Assembly: GCA_900540335.1 (NCBI GenBank)
Contig: UQFC01000009.1
Coordinates: 1-44,334, forward strand
From: an uncultured Clostridium sp.
Lineage (GTDB): Bacteria; Bacillota; Clostridia; Lachnospirales; Lachnospiraceae
Length of the DNA stretch: 44,334 bases
Direction: 5' to 3'
The notes beneath the pieces are model-generated. The model saw only the letters and a list, made by a program, of their open reading frames with translations, did not search any database and was not told where the DNA came from. Made by a program: the position numbers and the translations under genes. How positions within the stretch are numbered: position 1 is the first letter of the stretch; every line of letters starts with the position of its first letter. Positions 1-8,503 of this stretch are shown piece by piece.

Positions 1-26
1 CCCCCTTGTGCTTGCACAAAAGGGGG
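1..26 (-). terminator. Probable terminator of spoIVA, cut by window edge
   Basis: An inverted repeat (CCCCC-TTGTGC ... GCACAA-AA-GGGGG) forms an 11-bp stem with a 2-base bulge and a tiny loop, about 25 bases past the spoIVA stop. A U-tract would lie to the left of the window, so intrinsic termination cannot be confirmed. Confidence 0.5.
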
Positions 27-51
27 TGTGCAGGGAGACAGGGCGGCACTG

Positions 52-1527
52 CTAGATGATGATGCATATCATCCCGCCGTTGCTGTCGTTGATGATTTTC
101 TGGAGAGCGTCCTGGAGACGGGACTGGCAGTCTTCTGTCATCTGACTGATTTTTGCCTGAATACCGTCTTCCACAATCTGCTCTATGGATTTTCCGAAAA
201 TATTCGTATCCCAAATGCCGTTTTCTTCTTTTTTTGCATTTTCCTTCATATAAGCAATGAGATCCCGGGCCTGTTCCTCGCTCCCTACAATCGGAGCAAT
301 CTCTGTCTGAATGTGGGCTTTAATCAGATTAATGGAGGGAGCCTCTGCCCGCATCTTCACTCCATAGCGGTTTCCATGGCGAATAACTGCCGGTTCATCC
401 AGAATAATCTCCGAGCGATCCGGAGTCACAACGCCATACCCCTTCATTCTCACCTGATTCATTGCATTCAGAACCTTGCCATATTCTCCCTGCATGGAGG
501 AAAGCTCTTTCAGCTTCTCCATCAGCTGATATTCATCTTCAATTTCAATCCCCGCATAATCGCTCAGGATCTGATAATAATATCCATCCTCCAATCCCAC
601 CTGTACCCGGATTCGTCCGTTTGACATATCCATTTCTTCTGTCTTCATGGAACGGATTGCCGGCTCTGAGCCATCATAAAAATCCTGAGGAACATCCTTC
701 ATATGACGGACCTTACCCATCAGCTCTCCTGCCTTCCGGATAATCTGTTCCTTCAGCCAGTGTGTAGGCGGAAGTATCTCCACCCACCTGGGTATGTAAA
801 AACCCACCTCTGTTACAGGAAATTCCTGAAGCACCTGCTCCAGAATCCGGTTAATGTCCTCTCGTTTCAGCTGCTCACAGTTTACTGCCATAACAGAAAC
901 CCCGTACTCCTTCTCCAGACTCTTCTGCAAAGCCCTGGTATCTTCAGAATACGGGCGGGCGGAATTAAGAAGAACTAAAAAAGGCTTTCCAATGGCTTTC
1001 AGTTCGCTCACAGCCGTCTTTTCTGCGTGGATATAGGAATCCCGCTTCAAGTCTCCAAAAGAGCCGTCTGTCGTCACCACAAGTCCAATGGTGGAATGAT
1101 CACGAATCACCTTTCTTGTTCCGACCTCGGCCGCTCTGGTAAAAGGAATCTCCTCCTCAAACCAGGGTGTTTTCACAAGACGTTCCCTCTCCTGTTCCAT
1201 GTGGCCGCCGGCGCCTTCCACCATAAATCCCACACAGTCAATCAGCCGTACCTGTACAGATACCCCGTCTCCCAGCTGAAGCCTTGCAGCCTCCTTGGGA
1301 ATAAATTTGGGTTCTGTCGTCATAATCGTCACTCCGGCTGCGCTCTGAGGCAGTTCATCTCTGGTTCTCGCTCTCTGATGATCGTCCTCTATCTCAGGAA
1401 GAACCATCAGCTCCATAAACCGCTTAATAAACGTAGATTTTCCCGTTCGTACAGGCCCGACCACTCCCAGATACAATTCTCCACCGGTCCGCGCCTCCAT
1501 ATCTTTATAAATATTATACTGATCCAT
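52..1527 (-). CDS. spoIVA: Stage IV sporulation protein A (SpoIVA), spore coat morphogenetic ATPase
   Basis: SpoIVA polymerises on the outer forespore membrane by ATP hydrolysis and forms the basement layer of the spore coat. The 491-aa length equals that of the Bacillus family member. A Walker A motif GPVRTGKS lies at residues 24-31, a DCVG segment (Walker B-like) at 97-100, and the protein ends in the hydrophobic tail GGMICIII, typical of the C-terminal region that contacts the membrane anchor SpoVM. The ATG follows GAGGGGG at good spacing. It is the last gene after the phosphofructokinase and HD genes but has its own sigma-E-like promoter in the 50-base gap, consistent with mother-cell expression known for this family. 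Identification is very secure. Confidence 0.97.
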   Translation of the reverse strand: MDQYNIYKDMEARTGGELYLGVVGPVRTGKSTFIKRFMELMVLPEIEDDHQRARTRDELPQSAAGVTIMTTEPKFIPKEAARLQLGDGVSVQVRLIDCVGFMVEGAGGHMEQERERLVKTPWFEEEIPFTRAAEVGTRKVIRDHSTIGLVVTTDGSFGDLKRDSYIHAEKTAVSELKAIGKPFLVLLNSARPYSEDTRALQKSLEKEYGVSVMAVNCEQLKREDINRILEQVLQEFPVTEVGFYIPRWVEILPPTHWLKEQIIRKAGELMGKVRHMKDVPQDFYDGSEPAIRSMKTEEMDMSNGRIRVQVGLEDGYYYQILSDYAGIEIEDEYQLMEKLKELSSMQGEYGKVLNAMNQVRMKGYGVVTPDRSEIILDEPAVIRHGNRYGVKMRAEAPSINLIKAHIQTEIAPIVGSEEQARDLIAYMKENAKKEENGIWDTNIFGKSIEQIVEDGIQAKISQMTEDCQSRLQDALQKIINDSNGGMICIII

Positions 1528-1554
1528 GAAGATACCCCCTCGCTATACTGATAC

Positions 1555-1583
1555 AGTATATGCCAGGGGGACCCGGATTATTT
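1555..1583 (-). promoter_or_regulatory. Sigma-E-like promoter of spoIVA
   Basis: On the minus strand AAATAAT (1577-1583) is followed after exactly 14 bases by CATATACT (1555-1562). The sigma-E consensus is KMATATT-N14-CATACAMT; the -10 matches 7 of 8. Transcription would start about 20 bases before the ribosome site. A 7-bp inverted repeat TATACTG-ATA-CAGTATA (1544-1560) overlaps the -10 and start region. Confidence 0.6.
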
Positions 1584-2018
1584 ATAATCGTTTTTTACAT
1601 TTTCACCCCGCAGAATTGCCAGAGCCATTTCTGCGCGCTTTTCCGTTGAATATGTCCGGAACGACATTTTTTTCACCCGCATAATATCAAGATTGTCTTC
1701 AATTTCGGCAATCTTAATCTTTGATGCCATTTCGCTCCAGCGAATGTCATCAATATAATCAAAATATGTCATGTCCAGACGTTTCGTCAAAATCTCAACC
1801 GTCTCCACTACTTCTCTGGAGAAACCGGCATCACAGAGATCCTGCAGAGTAATCTCTGTATCCTCCACCACATCATGAAGGACTGCAGCCATCTTTTCCT
1901 CTTCCGTATCCATCTTCTCCATGACTCTTAACGCATGGTTAATATACGGACTGCCCTTATCATCCGTCTTTTCTGCAAGAGCTGCTGTTGCAAATTCAAT
2001 CGCTGTTGATAAGTTCAT
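1578..2018 (-). CDS. Small HD-domain phosphohydrolase, RelA/SpoT hydrolase-like
   Basis: A 146-aa stand-alone HD domain. Candidate metal ligands are His28 (YINHALRV), His48-Asp49 in LHDVVEDT and Asp108 in EIEDNLDIMR. The HDVVEDT block is the signature seen in the (p)ppGpp hydrolase domain of Rel/SpoT and in small MESH1-type hydrolases, but no synthetase or regulatory domain is present. The substrate could be (p)ppGpp or another nucleotide; this is inference. The ATG sits after AAAGGAGG, 12 bases behind the phosphofructokinase stop, so the two are probably cotranscribed. Its own stop overlaps the -35 of the spoIVA promoter. Confidence 0.8.
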   Translation of the reverse strand: MNLSTAIEFATAALAEKTDDKGSPYINHALRVMEKMDTEEEKMAAVLHDVVEDTEITLQDLCDAGFSREVVETVEILTKRLDMTYFDYIDDIRWSEMASKIKIAEIEDNLDIMRVKKMSFRTYSTEKRAEMALAILRGENVKNDYK

Positions 2019-2030
2019 AGGCAGCCTCCT

Positions 2031-3269
2031 TTACCTTTTTGCGGACATATACAGATGGCGCGGAATACCGTCTACCATTACAGAAGGAGAATCACCCTGA
2101 ATCAGAGGTCTTACATAATCAATAAATTCCTCAGTCACATAGGTGCCGTCCTTGGTAATCCACTCTCTGGGTACCAGCTTTTCTCCGTTTGCAATCTTAT
2201 GTACATCATAGATTCCGGTTGCACACTGATACGGATCATCGGAAACACGGTCAATAACAACCATCTTGCCGGAATCTCCCTCATCTGCCGCCTTCACAGC
2301 TGCGCCTCCTACCATAAATGCCTCATTCACATCCACTCTGGAGGCCAGATGAGCAGCGCTTCTCTGTAGGGTGCTGAATTCTACAGCCCTTGTCTTGCAG
2401 CCGATTTCCTGATTGATTACATTTGCCAGATAGCTGGCTGTTCCTGTCAGCTGCTTATGACCAAAGGCATCCACATAATCTACACCGGTTCCCAGCTCAC
2501 TGACATAACGTCCGTCAGCAGTGCGGATTCCCTCGGAAACAGCAACCACAACCACATCCTTCTTTTCCAGAAGATGACGTACTCTTCCTTTGAATTTTTC
2601 AATATCAAAGGCAATTTCCGGAAGATAAATCAGATCCGGTCCGTCACAGTCCTCTCCGCGGGAAAGAGCTGACGCGCCGGTCAGCCAGCCTGCATTTCGT
2701 CCCATAATTTCAATAATGGTAACCAGTTTTTTCTTATAGGAGAATCCAAGACCATCCCGGATAACCTCTTTTGTAGAGGTCGCAATATATTTCGCTGCGC
2801 TTCCGTAGCCCGGTGTATGATCGGTAAGAGCCAGATCGTTGTCAATCGTCTTGGGAACGCCTACAAACTTCTGCTTCTTTCCTGTCAGAATCGCATAATC
2901 TGATAACTTTTTAATAGTATCCATGGAATCATTTCCGCCGATATAGATAAAGCACTCAATATTCAGCTTTTCCAGGATCTCAAAAATCCGTACAAAAATA
3001 TCCTGATTCTCGTGAATCTCCGGCAGTTTATACCGGCAGGTTCCCAAAAATGCAGACGGTGTCCGCTTCAAAATCTCCACATCCAGATCACTGCGGATAT
3101 GCTTTGACAAATCTACATATTGTTCATCCATGAGCCCCTGAATCCCGTACAGCATACCATAAACCTTTTTTGCCCCGCGATCGATTGCTGTTCTGTACAC
3201 TCCTGCAAGACTGGAATTGATAACTGCTGTCGGGCCTCCCGACTGTCCTACTATCACGTTACCTTTCAT
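2031..3269 (-). CDS. pfp: 6-phosphofructokinase, probably pyrophosphate-dependent
   Basis: Phosphorylates fructose 6-phosphate to the 1,6-bisphosphate in glycolysis. The 412-aa protein has the N-terminal GQSGGPTAVIN loop, a GGND sequence at 111-114 and PKTIDND at 139-145. In this superfamily a Gly after GGD marks ATP users, while an Asp there together with Lys in PKTIDND marks PPi users; both PPi-type residues are present. The third residue is Asn rather than the usual Asp of GGDD, which is unusual. The start follows GAGGAGGGG. It is first in a three-gene minus-strand group with the HD gene and spoIVA. Donor specificity is inferred, family membership is certain. Confidence 0.9.
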   Translation of the reverse strand: MKGNVIVGQSGGPTAVINSSLAGVYRTAIDRGAKKVYGMLYGIQGLMDEQYVDLSKHIRSDLDVEILKRTPSAFLGTCRYKLPEIHENQDIFVRIFEILEKLNIECFIYIGGNDSMDTIKKLSDYAILTGKKQKFVGVPKTIDNDLALTDHTPGYGSAAKYIATSTKEVIRDGLGFSYKKKLVTIIEIMGRNAGWLTGASALSRGEDCDGPDLIYLPEIAFDIEKFKGRVRHLLEKKDVVVVAVSEGIRTADGRYVSELGTGVDYVDAFGHKQLTGTASYLANVINQEIGCKTRAVEFSTLQRSAAHLASRVDVNEAFMVGGAAVKAADEGDSGKMVVIDRVSDDPYQCATGIYDVHKIANGEKLVPREWITKDGTYVTEEFIDYVRPLIQGDSPSVMVDGIPRHLYMSAKR

Positions 3270-3344
3270 GATGAACCCCTCCTCTTATACATTACAGACG
3301 ATTCTCCAAAAATAACCCCCATTCCAGGAGACCGTCTATATTTT

Positions 3345-3353
3345 CTTATAGCA
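3345..3353 (-). promoter_or_regulatory. Candidate extended -10 promoter for pfp
   Basis: TGC-TATAAG on the minus strand fits an extended -10 element; no convincing -35 is seen. It lies just downstream of the liv terminator and about 75 bases before the pfp start. The rest of the 198-base gap holds only the terminator. Confidence 0.35.
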
Positions 3354-3360
3354 AATCATA

Positions 3361-3397
3361 CCATAAAAATAAGGGAAAAGTCTACAACTTTTCCCTT
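3361..3397 (-). terminator. Intrinsic terminator of the liv operon
   Basis: A perfect 10-bp stem AAGGGAAAAG / CTTTTCCCTT (3371-3380, 3388-3397) with a 7-base loop is followed on the minus strand by ATTTTTATGG. It lies 70 bases after the livF stop. Confidence 0.85.
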
Positions 3398-3467
3398 AAA
3401 TTTGATTTATTTTCTGATATTTTGCCACAATTTTTCCAAATCCGGGTGATTGCCCGCAGATTCATCC

Positions 3468-4178
3468 CTATTCGCTTAAATATGCCTTCTTTACAGAATC
3501 ATCATTCATCAGCTTTGCAGCATCGCCGGAAAGAACGATAGAGCCCGTCTCAAGCACATAAGCCCGGTTGGCAATAGAGAGAGCTTTTTTTGCATTCTGC
3601 TCAACCAGAAGCACCGTCACTCCGTCCTCGTTGATTTTCTGAATAATATCAAAAATCTCATTAACATAAATGGGAGACAATCCCATAGACGGCTCATCAA
3701 GAACAATCAGCTTGGGATGAGACATCAGCGCCCGTCCCATAGCTAACATCTGCTGCTCTCCTCCGGAAAGAGTTCCGGCCATCTGATTTTTCCGCTCCTC
3801 CAGGCGGGGGAAGCGTTTATAAATCATCTGAAGAGTGTCCTCCAGCTCCTTTTTATCATTGCGGGTATACGCCCCCAGCTTCAGATTCTGCAAAACAGAG
3901 AGAGATGCAAACACCCGACGTCCCTCCGGCACATGGGCAATCCCCATGGATACCAGCTTGTGGCCGGGAATTTTTGTAATATCCTTACCCTCATAAAAAA
4001 TCTTTCCGGACTTGGACGGAATCAGGCCAGTAATGGTCTGCAGAGTTGTGGTCTTTCCGGCTCCGTTGGCGCCGATGAGGGCAATGATCTCCCCCTGATT
4101 TACTTCAAAGGAGATTCCCCTTATGGCCTGGATCACGCCGTAATAAACCTCCAGGTCTTTAACCTCAAGAATTGCCAT
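3468..4178 (-). CDS. livF: Branched-chain amino acid ABC transporter ATP-binding protein LivF
   Basis: One of two ATPases that power leucine/isoleucine/valine uptake at the membrane. The 236-aa protein shows Walker A GANGAGKTT at 36-44, the ABC signature LSGGEQQ at 137-143 and Walker B plus D-loop LIVLDEPSMGL around 157-167. PEGRRVF before the signature is typical of LivF. It is last in the livJHMGF operon, 14 bases behind livG, with GGAGGAGAGG before the ATG. Family membership is certain; the exact substrate in this organism is inferred from the complete operon. Confidence 0.95.
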   Translation of the reverse strand: MAILEVKDLEVYYGVIQAIRGISFEVNQGEIIALIGANGAGKTTTLQTITGLIPSKSGKIFYEGKDITKIPGHKLVSMGIAHVPEGRRVFASLSVLQNLKLGAYTRNDKKELEDTLQMIYKRFPRLEERKNQMAGTLSGGEQQMLAMGRALMSHPKLIVLDEPSMGLSPIYVNEIFDIIQKINEDGVTVLLVEQNAKKALSIANRAYVLETGSIVLSGDAAKLMNDDSVKKAYLSE

Positions 4179-4192
4179 AATCGCCTCTCCTC

Positions 4193-4951
4193 CTACTCTC
4201 CAAGGTAAGCGGTAATTACCCGCTTATCATTCAATACTTCCGACGTATCTCCCTGGGTCAGAACCTGACCGAAGTTTAATACCGTCAGCTTTTCACAGAT
4301 ACCGGAAACCAACTTCATATCATGCTCAATCAGAAGAATCGTCATATCAAACTGATCCCGCACAAAACGGATGGTGTTCATCAGCTCCATTGTCTCATTC
4401 GGGTTCATACCGGCAGCCGGCTCATCCAAAAGCAGCAGCTTGGGATCCGTTGCAAGCGCACGGGCAATCTCCAGCTTTCTCTGTTTTCCATAGGGAAGAT
4501 TGGATGCCTTGTAATCCCACTCTCCATCCAGATCAAACACCTTCAAAAGCTCCATCGCTCTCTCATTCATCTCCTTCTCCACCCGGTAATATCTGGGCAG
4601 ACGGAGAATTCCCTCAATGGTGGAATACTTATGATGATTGTGCAGGCCTGCCTTTACATTGTCCAGCACAGACAGATCCTTAAAAAGACGGATATTCTGG
4701 AAGGTTCTCGCAATTCCGGCCTGATTGATTTCTATGGTCTTTTTTCCGGTCAGATTTTTTCCATCCAGGAAAATAGAACCGGTATCAGGTTTATATACCC
4801 CCGTCAGAAGGTTAAATACCGTTGTTTTTCCGGCTCCGTTAGGCCCAATCAGACCATAAAGCTGCCCTTTTTCAATGGTGAGGCTGAAATCATTAACCGC
4901 CTTCAGGCCACCAAAGGAAATCCCTATATTCCTTACTTCAAGCAGTGCCAT
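4193..4951 (-). CDS. livG: Branched-chain amino acid ABC transporter ATP-binding protein LivG
   Basis: The second ATPase of the Liv system. The 252-aa protein has Walker A GPNGAGKTT at 36-44, a LivG-type signature LPYGKQRKLEIARAL and Walker B LLLLDEPAAGMNP. The long helical insert after the Q-loop (GIARTFQNIRLF ... NHHKYS) is the usual LivG feature. The ATG lies one base past the livM stop and the GGAGG site sits inside the livM end, indicating translational coupling. Confidence 0.95.
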   Translation of the reverse strand: MALLEVRNIGISFGGLKAVNDFSLTIEKGQLYGLIGPNGAGKTTVFNLLTGVYKPDTGSIFLDGKNLTGKKTIEINQAGIARTFQNIRLFKDLSVLDNVKAGLHNHHKYSTIEGILRLPRYYRVEKEMNERAMELLKVFDLDGEWDYKASNLPYGKQRKLEIARALATDPKLLLLDEPAAGMNPNETMELMNTIRFVRDQFDMTILLIEHDMKLVSGICEKLTVLNFGQVLTQGDTSEVLNDKRVITAYLGE

Positions 4952-4952
4952 C

Positions 4953-6020
4953 TTACGCAGCCTCCTTCGCAGTGGATTTTCTCTTTTGCTTTATCTTGTC
5001 CAGCGCCACAGAACGGAGTTCAATCGCCTTGGGGCTGGAATTAAACAGCATCATTACAATCAGAACAACCGCATAAATCAGCATACGGTAATCATTCAGT
5101 CCACGGAGCATCTCCGGAAGCACGGTCAGAACAACAGCGGCAATCATAGAGCCGCGGATATTGCCCAGTCCGCCAAGAACCACAAATACCAGGATCATAA
5201 TGGACATATTATAGCCGAAATTCTTTGGAGTTGCCGCCAGACTGGACAGGTTGTGGGCATACAATACGCCTGCAACTCCTGCCAGAGCCGCGGAAATGGC
5301 AAAGGCCATCAGCTTGTACTTGGTAATATTAATACCGATGGATTCCGCTGCAATCCGGTTATCACGAATGGACATAATCGCCCGTCCTGCTCTGGAATGA
5401 ATCAGATTCAGTACAATAAACAGGGTCAGAAGCACCAGCAGCACTCCTATGGTAAAGGTTGCCGCCTTCGGCGTTCCTGTAATTCCCTGGGCGCCTTTAA
5501 TCAGGACAACACCTGTTTCATCCATTCCCAGAGACAGGGTATCCTTGATGGAAAAATGAAATCCCGAACTGTCGCGGCCCACATACATGGCATTGATCAG
5601 GTTTTTGATAATCTCTCCGAAAGCCAGAGTTACAATTGCCAGGTAATCGCCCTTCAGTCTCAGAACCGGAATGCCAATGAGGATTCCGAATACTCCTGCA
5701 ACCGCCGCCCCCAGAATAAGAGCCAGGAAAAACCGCAGACCCACGCTGGGAATCACATTTTCCATACAGTTTGTGAAAAATGCGCCGGAAAACGCGCCTA
5801 CACACATAAATCCCGCATGACCCAGGCTCAGCTCTCCCAGAATTCCTACAGTCAGATTCAGGGATACGGCTAAAATCACATAAATACAAATGGGAACCAG
5901 AAGTCCCTTCATCAGGCTGCTCATATGACCGGTTGAGGACAGAAACGTCATCAGGGCCCAGGCGCCGATTACGATTGCGTATGTGATACTGTTTTGAATC
6001 AGAGTTTTATTTTTCTTCAT
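4953..6020 (-). CDS. livM: Branched-chain amino acid ABC transporter permease LivM
   Basis: Integral membrane permease that pairs with LivH. About ten hydrophobic segments are seen, with the LivM blocks LNLTVGILGELSLGHAGFM and GIPVLRLKGDYLAIVTLAFGEII. Start choice is ambiguous: the junction with livH reads TAG-GTG-TGT-GTG-ATG. The ATG at 6020 (355 aa, used here) has AGGTG six bases before it; the GTG at 6029 (358 aa) has GGAG nine bases before it. Both are in frame and give almost the same protein. C-terminal KKQKRKS is cytoplasmic and basic. Confidence 0.93.
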   Translation of the reverse strand: MKKNKTLIQNSITYAIVIGAWALMTFLSSTGHMSSLMKGLLVPICIYVILAVSLNLTVGILGELSLGHAGFMCVGAFSGAFFTNCMENVIPSVGLRFFLALILGAAVAGVFGILIGIPVLRLKGDYLAIVTLAFGEIIKNLINAMYVGRDSSGFHFSIKDTLSLGMDETGVVLIKGAQGITGTPKAATFTIGVLLVLLTLFIVLNLIHSRAGRAIMSIRDNRIAAESIGINITKYKLMAFAISAALAGVAGVLYAHNLSSLAATPKNFGYNMSIMILVFVVLGGLGNIRGSMIAAVVLTVLPEMLRGLNDYRMLIYAVVLIVMMLFNSSPKAIELRSVALDKIKQKRKSTAKEAA

Positions 6021-6029
6021 CACACACAC

Positions 6030-6911
6030 CTACACTTTCTCCATAATTTTTTTGCCCAGAATTCCTGTGGGACGCACCAGAAGCACGATAATCAGCACGG
6101 AAAATACAATCGCATCCGACAGCTGAGAGGAAATATACGCCTTGGACAGGTTTTCAATCACACCCAGAAGCACACCGCCGATGAAGGCGCCGGGTATGGA
6201 ACCGATTCCTCCGAATACTGCAGCCACAAAGGCCTTGATACCTGGCATGGAGCCGGTATAAGGGGTCAGAGACGGATAGGTCGAGCAAAGCAGAGCGCCG
6301 GCAATAGCCGCCAGAGCAGAACCGATTGCAAAAGTAATGGCAATCGTTCTGTTAACATCAATTCCCATTAAGGTTGCCGCTCCCTGATCCTCGGATACAG
6401 CAAGCATTGCCTGTCCAACCTTCGTCTTATTGATAAACTGAGTCAGGCCCACCATAATCACAAGACAGGTCACAATCGTAACCATCGTAACTCCGGATAT
6501 GGACAAAGCGCCGTCTGCCAGTTTAAGACTGGGCACATTGACCACGGAGGTAAACTGACGGGCATTGGAGCCGAAAATCAGCAGTGCCACATTCTGCAGC
6601 AGATAGCTGACACCGATAGCTGTAATCAAAACCGCCAGAGAGGATGCTCCCCGCAGCGGCTTATATGCCACACGCTCAATCACAACGCCAAGCACCGTAC
6701 ACGCTGCGACTGCTGCAAGAATTCCCACCATCGGCGGCATTCCCATAGTGCTGACAATGGTAAAGATGACAAATCCGCCCACCATAATAATATCTCCGTG
6801 CGCAAAATTCAGCATCCTGGCAATTCCGTAAACCATGGTATAACCCAGAGCAATAATCGCGTATATGCTGCCCAGGCTGATTCCATTGATCAAATAAGAC
6901 AGAAAACTCAT
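6030..6911 (-). CDS. livH: Branched-chain amino acid ABC transporter permease LivH
   Basis: Integral membrane permease of the Liv system, 293 aa, with eight or more hydrophobic segments and the signature NGISLGSIYAIIALGYTMVYGIARMLNFAHGD (given in two blocks: residues about 8-22 and 23-40). The ATG at 6911 is preferred over an in-frame GTG at 6920 because GAGGTG precedes it by eight bases and the family normally begins close to the first helix. It follows livJ after a gap with a terminator-like hairpin, which would lower permease level relative to binding protein. Confidence 0.94.
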   Translation of the reverse strand: MSFLSYLINGISLGSIYAIIALGYTMVYGIARMLNFAHGDIIMVGGFVIFTIVSTMGMPPMVGILAAVAACTVLGVVIERVAYKPLRGASSLAVLITAIGVSYLLQNVALLIFGSNARQFTSVVNVPSLKLADGALSISGVTMVTIVTCLVIMVGLTQFINKTKVGQAMLAVSEDQGAATLMGIDVNRTIAITFAIGSALAAIAGALLCSTYPSLTPYTGSMPGIKAFVAAVFGGIGSIPGAFIGGVLLGVIENLSKAYISSQLSDAIVFSVLIIVLLVRPTGILGKKIMEKV

Positions 6912-6971
6912 GTACCCCACACCTCTTCATTTTATTTGTTGTGTAAAATCAGGAAATAAATTCCTGTTATG

Positions 6972-7007
6972 CAAATAAGGGCCGTCTGTTCTGACGCCCC
7001 TTATTTG
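6972..7007 (-). terminator. Partial terminator / stabilising hairpin between livJ and livH
   Basis: CAAATAAGGG (6972-6981) pairs with CCCTTATTTG (6998-7007), one mismatch, then CGTC/GACG around a 6-base loop. The U-rich end is part of the stem and no clean U-tract follows, so read-through is expected. Such an element fits the need for more binding protein than permease. A second small hairpin CAGGAA-N5-TTCCTG lies at 6950-6966. Confidence 0.55.
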
Positions 7008-7022
7008 TATCCGCATTCATGA

Positions 7023-8222
7023 TTACTGCATTTCGTAAATACCATTTACAATCTTAGCGGCCTTCGGAGCCTTGTTGGGCTCACCGGCTGCATTCCAGGT
7101 CATTTCCGCACCAGTCAGTCCATCGATGGAGATCTCGGTCATGGCCGTCTTCATAGCCTCGCACATATCGGAAATTTCCATGTCTGCAGTTACACCGCCC
7201 TGTTTTACGGCAGCTGCAATTGCGTATACAGCGTCATAAGAATCTGCCGCAAACTGGTTCGGCTCTGTGCCGTATGCTACAACATAATCCTCTGTGAACT
7301 TCTTGCTGCTTTCCTCTGTTACAGAGAAAGGAGTCAGAAGCATCAGACCCTCTGCCAGGGAGGTATCAAAGTTCTCTACAGAAAGAATACCGTCCATACC
7401 GTCACATCCAAAGAAAATCGGGTCAAAGCCCTTGTCAGATGCCTGTTTCAGGATTACAGATGCCTCCTGATAGTAGATGGGCAGGAATACCAGCTCAGCG
7501 CCTGCTTCCTTTGCCTTGTCCAGCTGTACGGAGAAATCCGTATTGGTATCAGCTGTAAATGCCTCATCTGCAACAATCTCAATGCCCTCATTGAGTGCTT
7601 CCTTTACAAAGGATTCACGGATACCGGAGGAATACTCGGTAGAGCTGTCATAAATAATAGCAACCTTGGTAGCCAGCTTATTCTCACCAATATACTTGGC
7701 AGAAGCGGTACCCTGATCCGGATCAGCAAAGCATACGCGGAATACGTTGTCATTGGCTACGCACTCAACTGCAGAACCGGAGGGAGTCAGCTGGAACATA
7801 TTGTCATTGGCTGTCTCTGAAGAAACTGCGATACAGGGTTTGGATGTGGTTGCGCCCACCAGCATCTGCATACCCCAGTCTTTTAATGTATTGTAGGCGT
7901 TAATGGTCTTCTCAGAATCGTTCTCGTCGTCCTCCGCCTTTATCTCAAACATCATGCCGTCTACGCCGCCTGCTGCGTTGATCTCCTTCACTGCCAGGTC
8001 TGCACCGTTCTGTACGGCAATTCCGTAGGTTGCGGCCGGTCCTGTCAGAGGTCCAATCACGCCCAGCTTAATGGTGCCGCCCTCAGCTCCTGCAGCCTCG
8101 CTTCCTGCTGCTTCACTTCCTGCCGCCTTCGTATCTGCTGCCGGTGCATCGCTGCCGCCGCCGCATGCAGTCAGGGACATTGCCATCATTGCTGCCAGAC
8201 TTAATCCAATTGCTTTTTTCAT
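7023..8222 (-). CDS. livJ: Branched-chain amino acid ABC transporter substrate-binding lipoprotein LivJ
   Basis: Extracellular lipid-anchored receptor that delivers amino acids to LivHMGF. The 399-aa protein begins with a lipoprotein signal, MKK then a hydrophobic run and lipobox LTAC with Cys20, followed by a low-complexity Ala/Gly/Ser/Glu linker with repeats of GSEAA up to about residue 49, then a periplasmic-binding-protein fold starting IKLGVIGPLTGPAA. The ATG at 8222 is chosen over an upstream in-frame start at 8327 because it has GGAGGA at ideal spacing, encodes a proper signal peptide, and the upstream start would lie before the promoter. First gene of the liv operon. Confidence 0.95.
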   Translation of the reverse strand: MKKAIGLSLAAMMAMSLTACGGGSDAPAADTKAAGSEAAGSEAAGAEGGTIKLGVIGPLTGPAATYGIAVQNGADLAVKEINAAGGVDGMMFEIKAEDDENDSEKTINAYNTLKDWGMQMLVGATTSKPCIAVSSETANDNMFQLTPSGSAVECVANDNVFRVCFADPDQGTASAKYIGENKLATKVAIIYDSSTEYSSGIRESFVKEALNEGIEIVADEAFTADTNTDFSVQLDKAKEAGAELVFLPIYYQEASVILKQASDKGFDPIFFGCDGMDGILSVENFDTSLAEGLMLLTPFSVTEESSKKFTEDYVVAYGTEPNQFAADSYDAVYAIAAAVKQGGVTADMEISDMCEAMKTAMTEISIDGLTGAEMTWNAAGEPNKAPKAAKIVNGIYEMQ

Positions 8223-8294
8223 AATAGTCTCCTCCTCGATTTCTGAAACAGCCCTCTCAAAAGTTCCAAAAGCTGTGCCATTCAAGCTGTCATA

Positions 8295-8323
8295 ATTATA
8301 GTTGTAGCGTAAAATAATGTCAA
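8295..8323 (-). promoter_or_regulatory. Consensus sigma-A promoter of the liv operon
   Basis: TTGACA (8318-8323), 17-base spacer, TATAAT (8295-8300) on the minus strand: a perfect match. Transcription should start near 8288, leaving a leader of about 65 bases. No known riboswitch or CodY-type AATTTTCWGAAAATT box was recognised in the leader or upstream. Confidence 0.9.
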
Positions 8324-8432
8324 GCACTTTTTCACATTAAATTGTTAATATGATGATATTTGCGCAAAAAAATCCCAAAGACGGATCTCTGCCGCCTGCA
8401 AAAAAGCCGGCAGCAAAAACAGCCGCATATTT

Positions 8433-8460
8433 CTCCGCTTTTCTGTTTCCAAAAGCAGAG
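8433..8460 (-). terminator. Candidate terminator of the gpsA operon
   Basis: A 10-bp stem CTCTGCTTTT / AAAAGCGGAG (one G-U pair) with an 8-base loop lies 43 bases past the gpsA stop. The U-tract is not immediate; runs of five and six T follow at 8415-8420 and 8401-8406 on the minus strand, next to a second GC-rich repeat (about 8390-8413). Termination in this region is likely, the exact point is uncertain. Confidence 0.5.
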
Positions 8461-8503
8461 GAATACACGGCTGCCTGTTTCTGACAACTGTATTAAAAAA
8501 TCT

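Noticed and set aside
4875..5873. Plus-strand open frame of 332 codons
   Set aside because: Antisense of livM, Gln/Asn/His-rich with no family resemblance.
6018..6032. GT repeat at the livH-livM junction as a phase-variation tract
   Set aside because: Only four GT units, and slippage would not alter the frame from the downstream ATG.
8223..8327. N-terminal extension of LivJ
   Set aside because: It would start inside or before the consensus promoter and bury the lipoprotein signal peptide.
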